Positions 18,884 through 28,134 of a stretch of DNA of 64,000 nucleotides are shown in pieces (positions within the stretch are counted from its first letter, which is position 1; every line of letters begins with the position of its first letter). The translations under genes and the position numbers were made by a program. Source of the stretch: Nitrosomonas sp. Lineage in GTDB: Bacteria > Pseudomonadota > Gammaproteobacteria > Burkholderiales > Nitrosomonadaceae. The notes under the pieces were generated by a model. It searched no databases. It was not told the origin of the DNA and was given only the letters and a program-made list of their open reading frames with translations. The stretch covers positions 1-64,000 of the forward strand of contig JAHBZZ010000006.1 in the NCBI GenBank assembly GCA_019635215.1. The letters run 5' to 3'.

Positions 18884-19010
18884 ACGCATACCGGTGTTAC
18901 GGGTATTGGACGATCGCTCCATATCACACCACACCGCGCGCGAAAAACGCGATGTGCTCTCGACATCATGACCTGTATCGCACCGGATCACGATCCGGAC
19001 AAAAATACAA

Positions 19011-19883
19011 CTAAACCGGATTAACCATTTTTCCTGCTCGGTAAACCCGCTCCAGCACACCCTGCGTAATATGCCGTTCGAGTTCGCCCGCTTTCTCAGT
19101 GGGACAAAAGATGACAATGGTAATAATACATTTGGCGAGTTCGCTCGTGCTGATCATGATGCGTGGCTCCGGGCCGGGAATGTCGATGCCGGTGCGTTTT
19201 TCGATGAAAGCATTATAGCGCCGCGCGATTTCGATGAAATCGGCCGAACATTGATCGATTTCGGTCACGACCCATTGGCGTATATCAGCAATATTGAAAT
19301 GCGCATCAATAGCAATGCTGAAGCGATGAAAAGTGTAGCGCTTGGAGAAATTCAGATTCTTAATGGGCTCCGACAGAAAAAGACTGTTGGGAATCGCGAT
19401 GGTTTTTCCGGTAAAGCTGTAATCATTGGGCGGCCTGTCGAGTTCCTGCAAGGTCGTGGAAAACAGGTTGAAATCGATCACTTCACCTCGGTTTGCACCT
19501 ACCTCAATCCAATCGCCGATAGTGAAGGCACCTGTGCCCGCACGCAGCATGGCGCCGCTGAAACACAGAATCAATTCTTTGGTCGCGATCACCAGCGCCA
19601 CTGTCACCGCAGCAATGGAGAAAGCGAAATTCTTCAACTCCGGCCACCAGATGAACAGCAATCCGAAAATCATAATCAGCCAGCTGAAATTTTTCACGCT
19701 GGTAATCCAGTGCCGGCGCCCCTCCGTCAGGATCGCCCGATTGCGCTTGATCAGATACACCAGAACAAACCGCAGCGAGAGCATGATCGCAATCAACACG
19801 CAGCTTCGCACAAATTGGTCATCCAGGTATATCAGCAGCAACTCAGGCATACGCTCATGCATCATAACCATCCATTCCGTCAA
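19011..19883 (-). CDS. Mechanosensitive ion channel of the MscS family
   Basis: This 290-residue MscS-type channel should open under membrane tension and release solutes during osmotic downshock. Three to four hydrophobic helices occupy the first 130 residues (for example SCVLIAIMLSLRFVLVYLI). The pore-lining region is atypical, with few Gly/Ala pairs. The beta domain follows with GTGAFTIGDWIEVGANRGEV and the conserved IPNSLF loop, then the alpha/beta C-terminal domain. It is convergent with nothing and stands about 40 bases from the end of nadC. Several Met codons at the N-terminus leave the exact start uncertain. Confidence 0.85.
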   Translation of the reverse strand: MTEWMVMMHERMPELLLIYLDDQFVRSCVLIAIMLSLRFVLVYLIKRNRAILTEGRRHWITSVKNFSWLIMIFGLLFIWWPELKNFAFSIAAVTVALVIATKELILCFSGAMLRAGTGAFTIGDWIEVGANRGEVIDFNLFSTTLQELDRPPNDYSFTGKTIAIPNSLFLSEPIKNLNFSKRYTFHRFSIAIDAHFNIADIRQWVVTEIDQCSADFIEIARRYNAFIEKRTGIDIPGPEPRIMISTSELAKCIITIVIFCPTEKAGELERHITQGVLERVYRAGKMVNPV

Positions 19884-19924
19884 TCAAATCGTGCCTGGAC
19901 AAAATGGCACGCGCGCGGCGTTGT

Positions 19925-20770
19925 TTATATAAACCGCATCGACAAATCCACGGCTCGTATATTTTTCGTCAGACTGCCGATAGAAATCCGGTCAACACCG
20001 GTTTCGGCCACACTGCGCACCGTATCGAGTCCGATATTGCCGGATGCCTCCAGAACTACTGCCTGCCCGGTTTTCCCGGCGTGGTGCGCGCGCAGGGCAA
20101 CCGCTTCGCTTAATTGCGCGAGGGTGAAATTATCGAGCAGCACCATGACAGCACCGGCATCCAGAGCGGTTTGCAATTCCTGCAGAGATTCCACTTCGAT
20201 CTGAATAAAAATATTCCGCGGCGCAATTGCCTGCGCTTTTTCAAGCACCTGGCGTATGCCACCGGCCGCGGCAATATGATTTTCCTTGATCAGAATGCCG
20301 TCATACAGACCTAGGCGATGGTTCTCACCGCCACCGCACCGGACTGCGTATTTCTGCGCCAACCGCAGACCGGGCAGTGTTTTACGGGTATCGACGATCA
20401 CCGCCTGCGTGCCGGCAATGGCATCCACATACTGCCGCGTCTGTGTGGCTACGGCGGACAACATCTGTATAAAATTCAGCGCAGAACGTTCAGCGGTCAA
20501 TACAGCCCGCGCATTGCCTGAAACCCGGCAGATGTTCTGCTGCGCCGCGAGAAGATCCCCGTCCCCGGCAAACCACTGAATCCGCACATCCGGTGACAAA
20601 ACCTGAAAACACCGTTCAAACCATTGTGTGCCACACAACACCGCTTTCTCCCGGACCACGACATCCGCCGTGAGCGTCTGCTGCACAGGAACCAGCAGTG
20701 CGGTCAGATCGCCTGTTCCAATATCCTCTGCCAACGCCTGGCTGACGTTGTGCCTGATTTCCTCGAGCAA
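19925..20770 (-). CDS. nadC: Nicotinate-nucleotide pyrophosphorylase (quinolinate phosphoribosyltransferase)
   Basis: NadC converts quinolinate and PRPP to nicotinate mononucleotide in de novo NAD synthesis. The 281 residues have the normal length and motifs: EDIGTGDLTALLVP near the N-terminus, then SALNFIQMLSAVATQTRQYV, DTRKTLPGLRLAQKYAVRCGGG with the substrate-binding Arg/Lys/His, ILIKENHI, and IEVESLQELQTALDAGAVMVLLDNF. It is divergent from the glutamate synthase-like gene, with 180 bases between starts. No nadA/nadB is adjacent. Confidence 0.95.
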   Translation of the reverse strand: MLEEIRHNVSQALAEDIGTGDLTALLVPVQQTLTADVVVREKAVLCGTQWFERCFQVLSPDVRIQWFAGDGDLLAAQQNICRVSGNARAVLTAERSALNFIQMLSAVATQTRQYVDAIAGTQAVIVDTRKTLPGLRLAQKYAVRCGGGENHRLGLYDGILIKENHIAAAGGIRQVLEKAQAIAPRNIFIQIEVESLQELQTALDAGAVMVLLDNFTLAQLSEAVALRAHHAGKTGQAVVLEASGNIGLDTVRSVAETGVDRISIGSLTKNIRAVDLSMRFI

Positions 20771-20950
20771 GGTATCCGGTTTCCTTTATGATGTTATTCA
20801 AATTGGAATTATAGTACACACGGCGACCAAACTGCCCGATCCGTATCAATAATCCATACAGCAACTATCCCTGCATTTATCAGTGAAAAATTCAAACCAA
20901 ACGGATACCATATATCCCTATCCGCATGGAAAACATTCACGAGTGACACT

Positions 20951-22414
20951 ATGGATCTATTGATATACAGTCTTTCGACGATGCTGGGTCTTGTCATTAT
21001 TGGCATGATCGTTTTCTGGTTCATTCAGGACGTCACCCAGAAAAAACATTCGGTGCTGCGGAATTACCCCGTTATCGGCCGTCTGCGCTTTTTCTTCGAA
21101 CAGCAGGGGAAATATTTCCGGCAGTATCTTTTCTCCGATGACCGCGATGAAATGCCCTTTAACCGCGCCACGCGCAACTGGATTTACCGGCATTCAAAAA
21201 ACAAGGGCGGACTGGTGGGATTCGGCTCCACCATAGATTTACGCGAACCGGGCTCGATTATTTTCGTGAACGCCGCTTTTCCAATACTGGAAGAAGACCA
21301 GCTGCCGACGCCGTCGCTGCTGATCGGCGAAAGTTACGCCACATATCCGTTTGAAGCGAAATCCATCGTCAATATCAGCGGCATGAGCTTCGGCGCCATT
21401 TCCAAACCGGCTGTGCGCGCTTTATCATTGGGCGCGGCTCAGGCCGGCTGCTGGCTCAATACCGGAGAAGGCGGTCTGGCGCCCTATCACCAGGAAGGCG
21501 CATGCGATATTATCATGCAGATCGGCACCGCCAAATATGGCATCCGCGATGCGCATGGTCATTTCTCACCCGAACGTGCAAAAGAATTGGGCACAATCGT
21601 CAAGGCATTCGAAATCAAGTTGTCACAAGGCGCAAAACCAGGCAAAGGCGGATTATTGCCGGGCAACAAGATCACCGAAGAGATCGCCGCCATCCGCGGT
21701 ATACCTGCTTTCCAGGATTCGATTAGCCCCAACCGTCACATCGACATCCATAATATTGAGCAGTTGCTTGAAAAAATCAATCACCTCCGCGGATTGACCG
21801 GGCGCCCTGTGGGCATTAAAACTGCGATCGGCGGCTGGCACTTCATCAATGAACTGTGCGAATGGGTTGTCCGCAAGGGACTGGATTATGCGCCGGACTT
21901 CATCACCATTGACGGCGGTGAAGGTGGCAGCGGCGCCGCACCACAATCACTGATGGACCATGTCAGCCTGCCGATTGCGGAAGCATTGCCGCGTGTAGTT
22001 GATGCCTTGATCGAATCCGGTCTGAGAGATCGCATCCGTGTCATCGCGGCCGGGAAACTGGTCACCGCCGCGCATGGCGCATGGGCGCTCTGCGCCGGAG
22101 CGGACTTCGTCAATACCGCACGGGGTTTCATGTTTTCGCTGGGCTGCATACAAGCCATGCGCTGCCACAAAAACACCTGCCCGACCGGCATCACGACCCA
22201 CAATCCCCGCCTGCAGAACGGTCTGGTTGTCGAAGAAAAATATCTGCGCGTGGCCAACTATGCCCGAAACTTCAACAAGGAAATCAACATGATTGCACAT
22301 TCATGCGGCCTGCGGCATGCACGCGAATTCCGGCGCGAACATGTCCGCATCATCGAAACGGCGGGCAAAAGCATCGCCATGAATATGCTCTATCCGTACC
22401 CTGAACCGAAATAA
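20951..22414 (+). CDS. FMN-binding glutamate synthase family protein
   Basis: This 487-residue protein carries one N-terminal membrane helix (about 3-25) and then the FMN/Fe-S central domain of glutamate synthase. Visible are SGMSFGAISKPAVRAL, the GKGGLLPGNKIT loop, IKTAIGGWHF, ITIDGGEGGSGAAP and the cysteine cluster CIQAMRCHKNTCPTGI (about 399-413) that ligands a [3Fe-4S] centre in GOGAT. The amidotransferase domain is absent, so it is not a complete glutamate synthase; stand-alone members of this family have no firmly assigned reaction. It is followed immediately by a MITE-like repeat. Confidence 0.88.
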   Translation: MDLLIYSLSTMLGLVIIGMIVFWFIQDVTQKKHSVLRNYPVIGRLRFFFEQQGKYFRQYLFSDDRDEMPFNRATRNWIYRHSKNKGGLVGFGSTIDLREPGSIIFVNAAFPILEEDQLPTPSLLIGESYATYPFEAKSIVNISGMSFGAISKPAVRALSLGAAQAGCWLNTGEGGLAPYHQEGACDIIMQIGTAKYGIRDAHGHFSPERAKELGTIVKAFEIKLSQGAKPGKGGLLPGNKITEEIAAIRGIPAFQDSISPNRHIDIHNIEQLLEKINHLRGLTGRPVGIKTAIGGWHFINELCEWVVRKGLDYAPDFITIDGGEGGSGAAPQSLMDHVSLPIAEALPRVVDALIESGLRDRIRVIAAGKLVTAAHGAWALCAGADFVNTARGFMFSLGCIQAMRCHKNTCPTGITTHNPRLQNGLVVEEKYLRVANYARNFNKEINMIAHSCGLRHAREFRREHVRIIETAGKSIAMNMLYPYPEPK

Positions 22415-22420
22415 AACGAG

Positions 22421-22563
22421 GGAGACCTTTGCACGATGTCATGAGCGGTACGAGAATAAGGCAAAAATTTGCGAAAAAGCGGAGTTTGCACGGAGTAAAT
22501 GAGCATTTTTCGCAAATTTTTAACGCAATTATCGTGCCGCGTAGTAGCCGTGCAAAAGTCTCC
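22421..22563. repeat. MITE-like element with long inverted arms
   Basis: This 143-bp element starts GGAGACCTTTGCACG and ends with the inverse of GGAGACTTTTGCACG. The inner arms both read AAAATTTGCGAAAAA. The whole can fold into one long imperfect hairpin around a 25-30-base centre containing GCGGAGTTTGCACGG. It encodes nothing and lies between the convergent ends of the GOGAT-like gene and the ABC permease gene. Confidence 0.7.
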
Positions 22564-22573
22564 AAGGGTAAAA

Positions 22574-23329
22574 TCAGTGCCGCAGTTTATAGCCGCTTCG
22601 GAGTATCGCAATGGTCAACATGGATAATGCGGAAAAACAGACGGTAACGACCAGGAGACTCAGGTAGGGCGAAATGTCCGATACGCCGAAAAAACCGTAA
22701 CGGAATCCATCAATCAGATAAAAAAAGGGATTCAGGTAAGACAAAAACGCCCAAGCCACCGGTAGGGAATGAATCGAATAAAACACACCCGATAAAAATG
22801 TCAAGGGCAGGATAATGAAATTCTGGAATGCCGCCAGTTGATCGAATTTATCCGCCCAGATACCCGCGATAACACCCAATGCACCCAGCAGCGCGCTGCC
22901 TGTCACAGCAAACAGAAAAGCCCATACTGGCCGGAAAGACGGGATTTCAAAAAACAGCCACGCCGCCAGATAAACGCCGATGCCGACCAGAAAGCCGCGT
23001 GCAATGGACGCCAGGATATACGCCAGAAAAATTTCCAGATACGTCAATGGCGACAGCAAAAGAAAAACGATATTCCCACTGACTTTGGATTGAATCATAC
23101 TTGACGACGTATTGGCGAATGCATTCTGCATCATCGCCATCATGACCAACCCCGGAATCAGAAAAACGGCATAGGAAATACCCTGATAAACCTGGACACG
23201 CCCTTCCAACACATGAGAGAAAATCAGCAGATACAGCAATGCCGACACCACAGGCGCTGCAATCGTCTGGAAACCGACTTTCCAGAATCGCAGCAATTCT
23301 TTGTACAGCAACGTTAAAAAACCGGTCAT
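22574..23329 (-). CDS. ABC-2 type transporter permease (YadH-like)
   Basis: This 251-residue ABC2-membrane protein has six predicted helices and the family motif GVFYSIHSLP with YLNPFFYLIDGFRYGFFG near the end. In related genomes such a permease follows directly on the YadG-type ATPase behind the mla operon. Here the matching ATPase gene lies at 33693-34598, in the same direction but 10.4 kb upstream, with an unrelated block between. The pair is therefore probably still functional in trans but no longer co-transcribed. The substrate is unknown. Confidence 0.88.
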   Translation of the reverse strand: MTGFLTLLYKELLRFWKVGFQTIAAPVVSALLYLLIFSHVLEGRVQVYQGISYAVFLIPGLVMMAMMQNAFANTSSSMIQSKVSGNIVFLLLSPLTYLEIFLAYILASIARGFLVGIGVYLAAWLFFEIPSFRPVWAFLFAVTGSALLGALGVIAGIWADKFDQLAAFQNFIILPLTFLSGVFYSIHSLPVAWAFLSYLNPFFYLIDGFRYGFFGVSDISPYLSLLVVTVCFSALSMLTIAILRSGYKLRH

Positions 23330-23590
23330 TAAAAGCTAAAAATACATCATGAACATCATGAACATCATAAACAACGGTATTTGCAGCGCACAGCGGCAGT
23401 ATGGCATTGCCTTGCGGCGCAAGGCGTCATCATGCTTCCTATATTTTGTTTTCTCAACCGACATCTGTACTGACGCAGTAGACTCTAATGCTAATCGTGT
23501 GCTCTTTTACGTCACAAAACAAACCGCAATGTAAACCTGATGATTCATCTTGCGCATGCTCATCGAATCACTACCGGTTGATTTTCCCTG
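23330..23590. other. Spacer upstream of the ABC permease gene
   Basis: This contains three imperfect copies of a 9-base unit (ATCATGAAC) at about 23347-23373, next to the permease start. No promoter or ORF is convincing. Confidence 0.4.
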
Positions 23591-23742
23591 AGAACCTGTT
23601 CAAGATCTCGCTGAAGGGCGCATTGCTGCGTTAAAATCGAACTCAAAATGCGCACATGCTTAGTGCATGCTGCGCTTTGCTTGCGTCGTTCTATTTTGCC
23701 TTGCACTGTTGTACCCCTTGATCGAGATCTTGAACAGGTTCT
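23591..23742. repeat. Palindromic dispersed repeat, copy 1
   Basis: This 152-bp element is bounded by perfect 20-bp terminal inverted repeats: AGAACCTGTTCAAGATCTCG at the left and its exact complement at the right. The interior matches copies 2 and 3 in reverse orientation (for example GACGCAAGCAAAGCGCAGC and TGAGTTCGATTTTAACGC). It is non-coding. Confidence 0.85.
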
Positions 23743-23869
23743 GAGTCTTCCATAAAAGAAGACTTTTTACACTTTACATGGAAATCCATTATAAAGCACC
23801 ACACGGCATCATATAACTTTCTCTTCACTCAAAGCGAGGTGATATCTCAATCATCCCCTCAAGAGACTG
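23743..23869. other. Downstream flank of the porin gene
   Basis: Non-coding, AT-rich, with no clear terminator. The adjacent palindromic element may end transcription. Confidence 0.4.
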
Positions 23870-25414
23870 TTAAAACTTAAAGGTCGCCATGGTGTAACCA
23901 TAATTGGTATCTTGCATGCCAGGGCTGTCTGGGACTTTATTGAAATAATCACCCTTAAATATATGACTATAGCCGATATCGAAACTTACACGTTTCAGAT
24001 AACTCCATTGAGGATCCCAACCGATGCTGACATCCAGCATATTGCCCAGAAAACTGCCTGCCCGCCCAGTTGGATCTTGCAGGCCACTACCAACAAAGGC
24101 ACCATTTTTATTGGCTAGCCAATACGCCCGATGAGACAACATCAGTCTCACGTTTGGAACGGGAATAAGTGTTGCGCGAAAACCGACTGGCGATATGAGG
24201 TTAGATGGAAAAAAAGGTCCGAACATCCCGGTCGGTCCATATTCGACCCGGCGTTTTGCATACAAAATATCAAAATTCTTGTTAGGATCGCGACTTCCTG
24301 ACGAAAAGTCGAATAAATAGACGAGCCTCAATGGCATTTCCGTTCTGAAACTATACCCTACCTCGCCGTGATGACGATGCGCAAATACACTTTCGTCCTG
24401 AGTATCCCCAAACTGGTACATGGACTCAATTTCGTAATCTACGCTACCTGTTGTAGGTTTGGCGAACAACCTGAAGCCAGTGGTCGATAAATTTCGCTTT
24501 CTGAGTTTATTACCTTCATTGAGCTGAAAAAAGTAAACATCAAAAAAAGCCCATCGTAAATCTCTGTTGGTCACTTGAGCACCAGAGAAGTAAGTTTCGG
24601 GGGTATTCCAGTCTAGTGAATTTGGGTCCCGATTGACTGGCCGGGCACCAAATACGCGCAAACTCCACTTCTCATTTTCATTGCCAAGCAAAAAATGCAA
24701 ACCATCAAAAGCCGGTGAGAAAGTACCCCAACGATGTCCCCCTACCAATCGTGCCTCACCTAAATCCATCATAAAACGTCCGACTTCAAATTTCGCAGCA
24801 TATCCGGTCCCCATAAAATTTTTAGAATGCAGTCCGAGGTGAAGCTGAGTAAAGTCAAAATGATTCGCAAAAACCGGTGAATGATCCTGGTCGAAATTGG
24901 CAAGTGGAGCACGTATATCTGTCAATTCAAGCGTAAACTTTAAAGGATCAATGATATTTAAGACTTCTATCAGAAATCTGGTACGTTGATGCACTTGATC
25001 ATTGAATCCTGGAATATTTTTGGTGAAGCCATGATCGTACACATCATAACGTGTGCGATGTTCAATGGCTAAATTAAGCCAGTCCGGTGTGTAAGCTGTC
25101 AGCGGTGTTTTATGTTCTTCCATCAGTTTAGCCAATGTATCAAAATCAAACCGCGTACGCCCCGGTGTTTCCAAAGCACTGAACCCATTGGTTTTGTCGT
25201 CTAAAGGAGTTTTACGTTGGAAAATAAAAGGCGACTTCTGGGCTTTATCAATTTCTGCCTGCGTTAGCAATGTTTTTGCTGATAAATCCTTATCGTTCTG
25301 AAAATACTTCCGGGTTTCCTCTGCGTGTACATTTGAAGTAATACTTGCATATATCAAAAAAAGCAACAAACAGGCTGCTTGTAATAATTTCAAATTTCTT
25401 AATAACATTGTCAT
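23870..25414 (-). CDS. Alginate-export-type outer membrane porin
   Basis: This 514-residue protein has a signal peptide (1-31, ending NVHA) and a long beta-barrel with alternating aromatic residues, ending in a C-terminal Phe (MATFKF) typical of BAM substrates. Segments such as WLNLAIEHRTRYDVYDHGF, HRWGTFSPAFDGLHF and FGARPVNRDPNS fit the alginate-export (AlgE-like) barrel family. Many family members are general or anion-selective porins rather than alginate exporters, and no alginate genes are nearby. It belongs to the block inserted between the ABC ATPase and permease genes, downstream of the two-component genes. Confidence 0.75.
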   Translation of the reverse strand: MTMLLRNLKLLQAACLLLFLIYASITSNVHAEETRKYFQNDKDLSAKTLLTQAEIDKAQKSPFIFQRKTPLDDKTNGFSALETPGRTRFDFDTLAKLMEEHKTPLTAYTPDWLNLAIEHRTRYDVYDHGFTKNIPGFNDQVHQRTRFLIEVLNIIDPLKFTLELTDIRAPLANFDQDHSPVFANHFDFTQLHLGLHSKNFMGTGYAAKFEVGRFMMDLGEARLVGGHRWGTFSPAFDGLHFLLGNENEKWSLRVFGARPVNRDPNSLDWNTPETYFSGAQVTNRDLRWAFFDVYFFQLNEGNKLRKRNLSTTGFRLFAKPTTGSVDYEIESMYQFGDTQDESVFAHRHHGEVGYSFRTEMPLRLVYLFDFSSGSRDPNKNFDILYAKRRVEYGPTGMFGPFFPSNLISPVGFRATLIPVPNVRLMLSHRAYWLANKNGAFVGSGLQDPTGRAGSFLGNMLDVSIGWDPQWSYLKRVSFDIGYSHIFKGDYFNKVPDSPGMQDTNYGYTMATFKF

Positions 25415-25828
25415 AATAACTCCTTGTAATATTAACTAAGAATAATCAATAATTTCATAGCATAAGTTTTAAAAAAAACTATCCAGCGTCCTTGAAAAAG
25501 GACTTTCTCAATTGAAACGAAAACTAACCACCTTCAAAGGATCATTGAGGCGGATGAGACCTTTTTCTCTCTTCCTGAAAAGGTCAGTGCCATCTAAATC
25601 GCTCACCGCGCAAAAGCGGCAAACAAATCCATGCACGTGATATACGCGCAAAGCGTTGGGTAAAATCGCGCTTTCGCAGTATGTCTTGAAAAAATCCGCT
25701 AAAATATCGGGACAATATTCCGATCAATTGTATTTTTCTTCAACCATACTAGCCGTGAGGATGTGATGTGATCGTTAATACAGAATTAAAAAAAAATGAA
25801 TGACAGCTGATGGTAAAAAAACAGCATT
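25415..25828. other. Intergenic region between porin and histidine kinase genes
   Basis: 414 bases without a convincing ORF. It must hold the porin promoter. Near the kinase end, a weak 4-bp hairpin with seven T on the minus strand (about 25811-25835) may terminate the kinase transcript. Confidence 0.4.
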
Positions 25829-27103
25829 TCAAGCTGAAAACCACACTGTAAATTCAGACCCCTGGCCCTTGAGACTTTCAAACGATACGCGCCAGCCATA
25901 CCGCTCACAAATCCGGTAAACAATCATGAGTCCCAGACCGAGTTTATTGGGGTCGTACGTGTCCTTCGTGACATAACATTTAAAAATCTGAGCCTGCGTT
26001 TCTGCATCGATGCCGACGCCGGTGTCCGTAACTGTGAGCCGGCCGGACGCCAATAACACTGTAACGCTTCCCCGTTCCGTATACCGGAAAGCATTGCGGA
26101 CGAGATTGGCAACGAGAACATCGAGTATGCCTGATGGTGCCGAGACTTGTAATGGCACCTCCTCAACCACTTTCACTGCAACCGGTTTGCTGCCAAGCCA
26201 TATCCGTTGCTGTCTAATGACTTTCTGGACAATCGGCCCCACTTTGCGTGGATGACAATCTTCATCTGATTCACTGTTGATGCGCGCCAGCACCAAGAAA
26301 GTTTCGATCAATTCAGTCATTTCGTTGATTGCGCGTTGAATCCGTCCAATCCGCTCACGCTCTCCGGCCGGCAGATTGACATTTGAAGACAAAATTTCCA
26401 CAGCCAGACTGATACTGGTTATCGGGGTACGCAATTCATGACTTACGTTGCTTGCAAATTCCTTTTCGCGAATCAGCAAAAGCCTTAATTGATTGTGATA
26501 ATGCTGCAGCTCATAGGCAAGATCGCCTATTTCATCATCGCTAAATCCGGATAAATGCACCGATTCATCCGGTTTATTTTTGAACGTAACCACTTGATCA
26601 GCAAGTTGCTTAATCGGCTGGACAATACCATGCGAAATCTTCCAGCCAATAGCAAGGGCAAACATCAAAACAACAACCGAGCACAACCAGACCAGAATAA
26701 CGAATTCACCTTCCAATTGATGGATATTCGTATCGTCGAATTTCACGACATAACGGATACCATCAACATGTTCAACCAGAATACGGTAATCACGATCATT
26801 GTATGTCAGGTCATATATGCCCTGATCAAAATCACGGACATGCGCCGGTAAATTATAGTTCTCATCGACCGGAGAAATGTATATGGTCGTCGTGCGTGAG
26901 CGGAAATAGCCAGGATAAAGCATGCTCGGTGTTTGTTGCCGGAAATGTTTGAGTTCAGCGTAGAGGATGTCATCCAACATACTGGTAACGATAGTCTTGG
27001 ATGCAATAATCAGACTTAACCCCAGTACCAATGTTAACAAGACACCAAAGGATAAAAAAGCAAATGTAATGCGCCGGGCAATACGATTAGTCGTCTTCTG
27101 CAT
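25829..27103 (-). CDS. Sensor histidine kinase
   Basis: This 424-residue membrane kinase has a helix at about 12-36, a periplasmic sensor of about 95 residues (40-133), a second helix (134-156) and HAMP (157-212). The HisKA domain has the phospho-acceptor H222 in SHELRTP. The ATPase domain carries the N-box LVANLVRNAFRYTE, the G1 box DTGVGID and the G2 box LGLGLMIVYRI. Its start lies inside the end of the response-regulator gene (17-base overlap), so the two are coupled. The periplasmic sensor has no recognised fold. Porin, YfdX-like and bicarbonate permease genes nearby are candidate targets. Confidence 0.92.
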   Translation of the reverse strand: MQKTTNRIARRITFAFLSFGVLLTLVLGLSLIIASKTIVTSMLDDILYAELKHFRQQTPSMLYPGYFRSRTTTIYISPVDENYNLPAHVRDFDQGIYDLTYNDRDYRILVEHVDGIRYVVKFDDTNIHQLEGEFVILVWLCSVVVLMFALAIGWKISHGIVQPIKQLADQVVTFKNKPDESVHLSGFSDDEIGDLAYELQHYHNQLRLLLIREKEFASNVSHELRTPITSISLAVEILSSNVNLPAGERERIGRIQRAINEMTELIETFLVLARINSESDEDCHPRKVGPIVQKVIRQQRIWLGSKPVAVKVVEEVPLQVSAPSGILDVLVANLVRNAFRYTERGSVTVLLASGRLTVTDTGVGIDAETQAQIFKCYVTKDTYDPNKLGLGLMIVYRICERYGWRVSFESLKGQGSEFTVWFSA

Positions 27104-27773
27104 ATTCGTCAGTCAGCATGTAACCAAACCCCCGTACTGTATGCAGTAAGGGTTGGTCAAACGGCTTATCAATTACCTGACGCAAATGGCAAAGATGGGT
27201 ACGCAACGCATCACTGTCGGGCGGATTACCCCGCCAGACCGCATATTCAAGCTCTTCACGCTCAATCACACGGCGCGGATTCTGCATAAAATAGAGCATA
27301 ATCCGGTAAAGTTTCGGATTGAGATTAATCAGCCTGCCTGCTCGGGAAACCTTGTGTGTATTAATATCCAACATGAGGTCTCCCATCATCAACTGCGAAT
27401 CCGGTTGGCGATTGACCCGCTCGGATAACACTTTCACACGCGCCGCAAGCTCTTTCAGACAAAAAGGCTTTGTCATATAGTCATCAGCGCCTGAATGAAA
27501 GCCTTCCAGCTTGTTTTCAAGCGAATCTCTCGATGTCAGCATCAATACCGGAACAACCTTCTGGGCATCCCGGCGAATCCGGCGACAAAGATCGACACCA
27601 TCAATGCCCGGCAAATTCAGATCGAGGATAACAACGTCATAATCCCTGGTAACCGCGAGATGCAATCCCGTCACACCATCACCAGCCGAATCAATGGCAT
27701 AACCCAAGCTTTCCAGATAATCATAGATGCTTGCAGCGATATCCTCGGTATCCTCTATAATCAGTACATTCAT
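27087..27773 (-). CDS. OmpR/PhoB-type response regulator
   Basis: The 228-residue regulator has a receiver domain with acidic pocket E7/D8, phospho-acceptor D51 (VVILDLNLPG) and the conserved Lys in KPF. It is joined to a C-terminal winged-helix DNA-binding domain (ELEYAVWRGNPPDSDALRTH, then TVRGFGYML). It is the partner of the overlapping histidine kinase. TGTTAA boxes spaced 22 bases apart lie upstream of its own start, and boxes spaced 11 bases apart lie upstream of the bicarbonate permease gene. Both spacings fit tandem OmpR-type dimers, so autoregulation and control of the permease are plausible. Confidence 0.93.
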   Translation of the reverse strand: MNVLIIEDTEDIAASIYDYLESLGYAIDSAGDGVTGLHLAVTRDYDVVILDLNLPGIDGVDLCRRIRRDAQKVVPVLMLTSRDSLENKLEGFHSGADDYMTKPFCLKELAARVKVLSERVNRQPDSQLMMGDLMLDINTHKVSRAGRLINLNPKLYRIMLYFMQNPRRVIEREELEYAVWRGNPPDSDALRTHLCHLRQVIDKPFDQPLLHTVRGFGYMLTDEYAEDD

Positions 27774-27973
27774 GATCCGTACTCCTTTTTATACCGTACC
27801 CACAGTTTACCGATTGGTGTATCAAGAAATTGTTAATTTTTTGTCACAAAAATGTTAACAACACTTTTACCACGACACTGTAAATACACAATTTCAACGA
27901 GGGAATCGGAAGAAATACGCTGATGTACACTTGACACAATTAACCTAACTGCACATTTAGGCAGTAGTGATTA
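27774..27973. other. Upstream region of the response-regulator gene
   Basis: This contains a possible minus-strand GGAG ribosome site close to the ATG and the TGTTAA boxes described separately. It is AT-rich and non-coding. Confidence 0.5.
27831..27858. promoter_or_regulatory. Paired TGTTAA boxes upstream of the response regulator
   Basis: TGTTAA at 27831-27836 and again at 27853-27858, a 22-base period (two helical turns), lie about 60-85 bases upstream of the regulator ATG. The spacing suits an OmpR/PhoB-family dimer; binding is inferred. Confidence 0.35.
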
Positions 27974-28014
27974 AAAAAATAGAGGAATGAACATCACAAC
28001 TTCGTCATTCCTCT
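27974..28014 (-). terminator. Terminator behind the YfdX-like gene
   Basis: A 10-bp stem AGAGGAATGA (27981-27990) with TCATTCCTCT (28005-28014) is followed on the minus strand by TATTTTTTTAAT. It lies about 120 bases downstream of the YfdX-family stop. Confidence 0.75.
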
Positions 28015-28134
28015 TATCTAGGAAGAGTGTTAAATCATCTTGTTTAAACATGAAACTCGTATGTTGACGCAATTCGACCGATTATATTCTTGATTGTATA
28101 CAATGCGTTCTGTACTTAGAATGACGACATCACA

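Noticed and set aside
18788-19117. 109-codon minus-strand ORF upstream of wrbA
   Set aside because: Most of it overlaps the end of the mscS gene out of frame. Only the last third resembles a transposase, reported separately as a relic.
19071-20204. Long plus-strand frame of 377 codons opposite mscS and nadC
   Set aside because: Both minus-strand genes have full family motifs across this span. The plus frame has low-complexity, Arg/Ser-rich composition and no motif.
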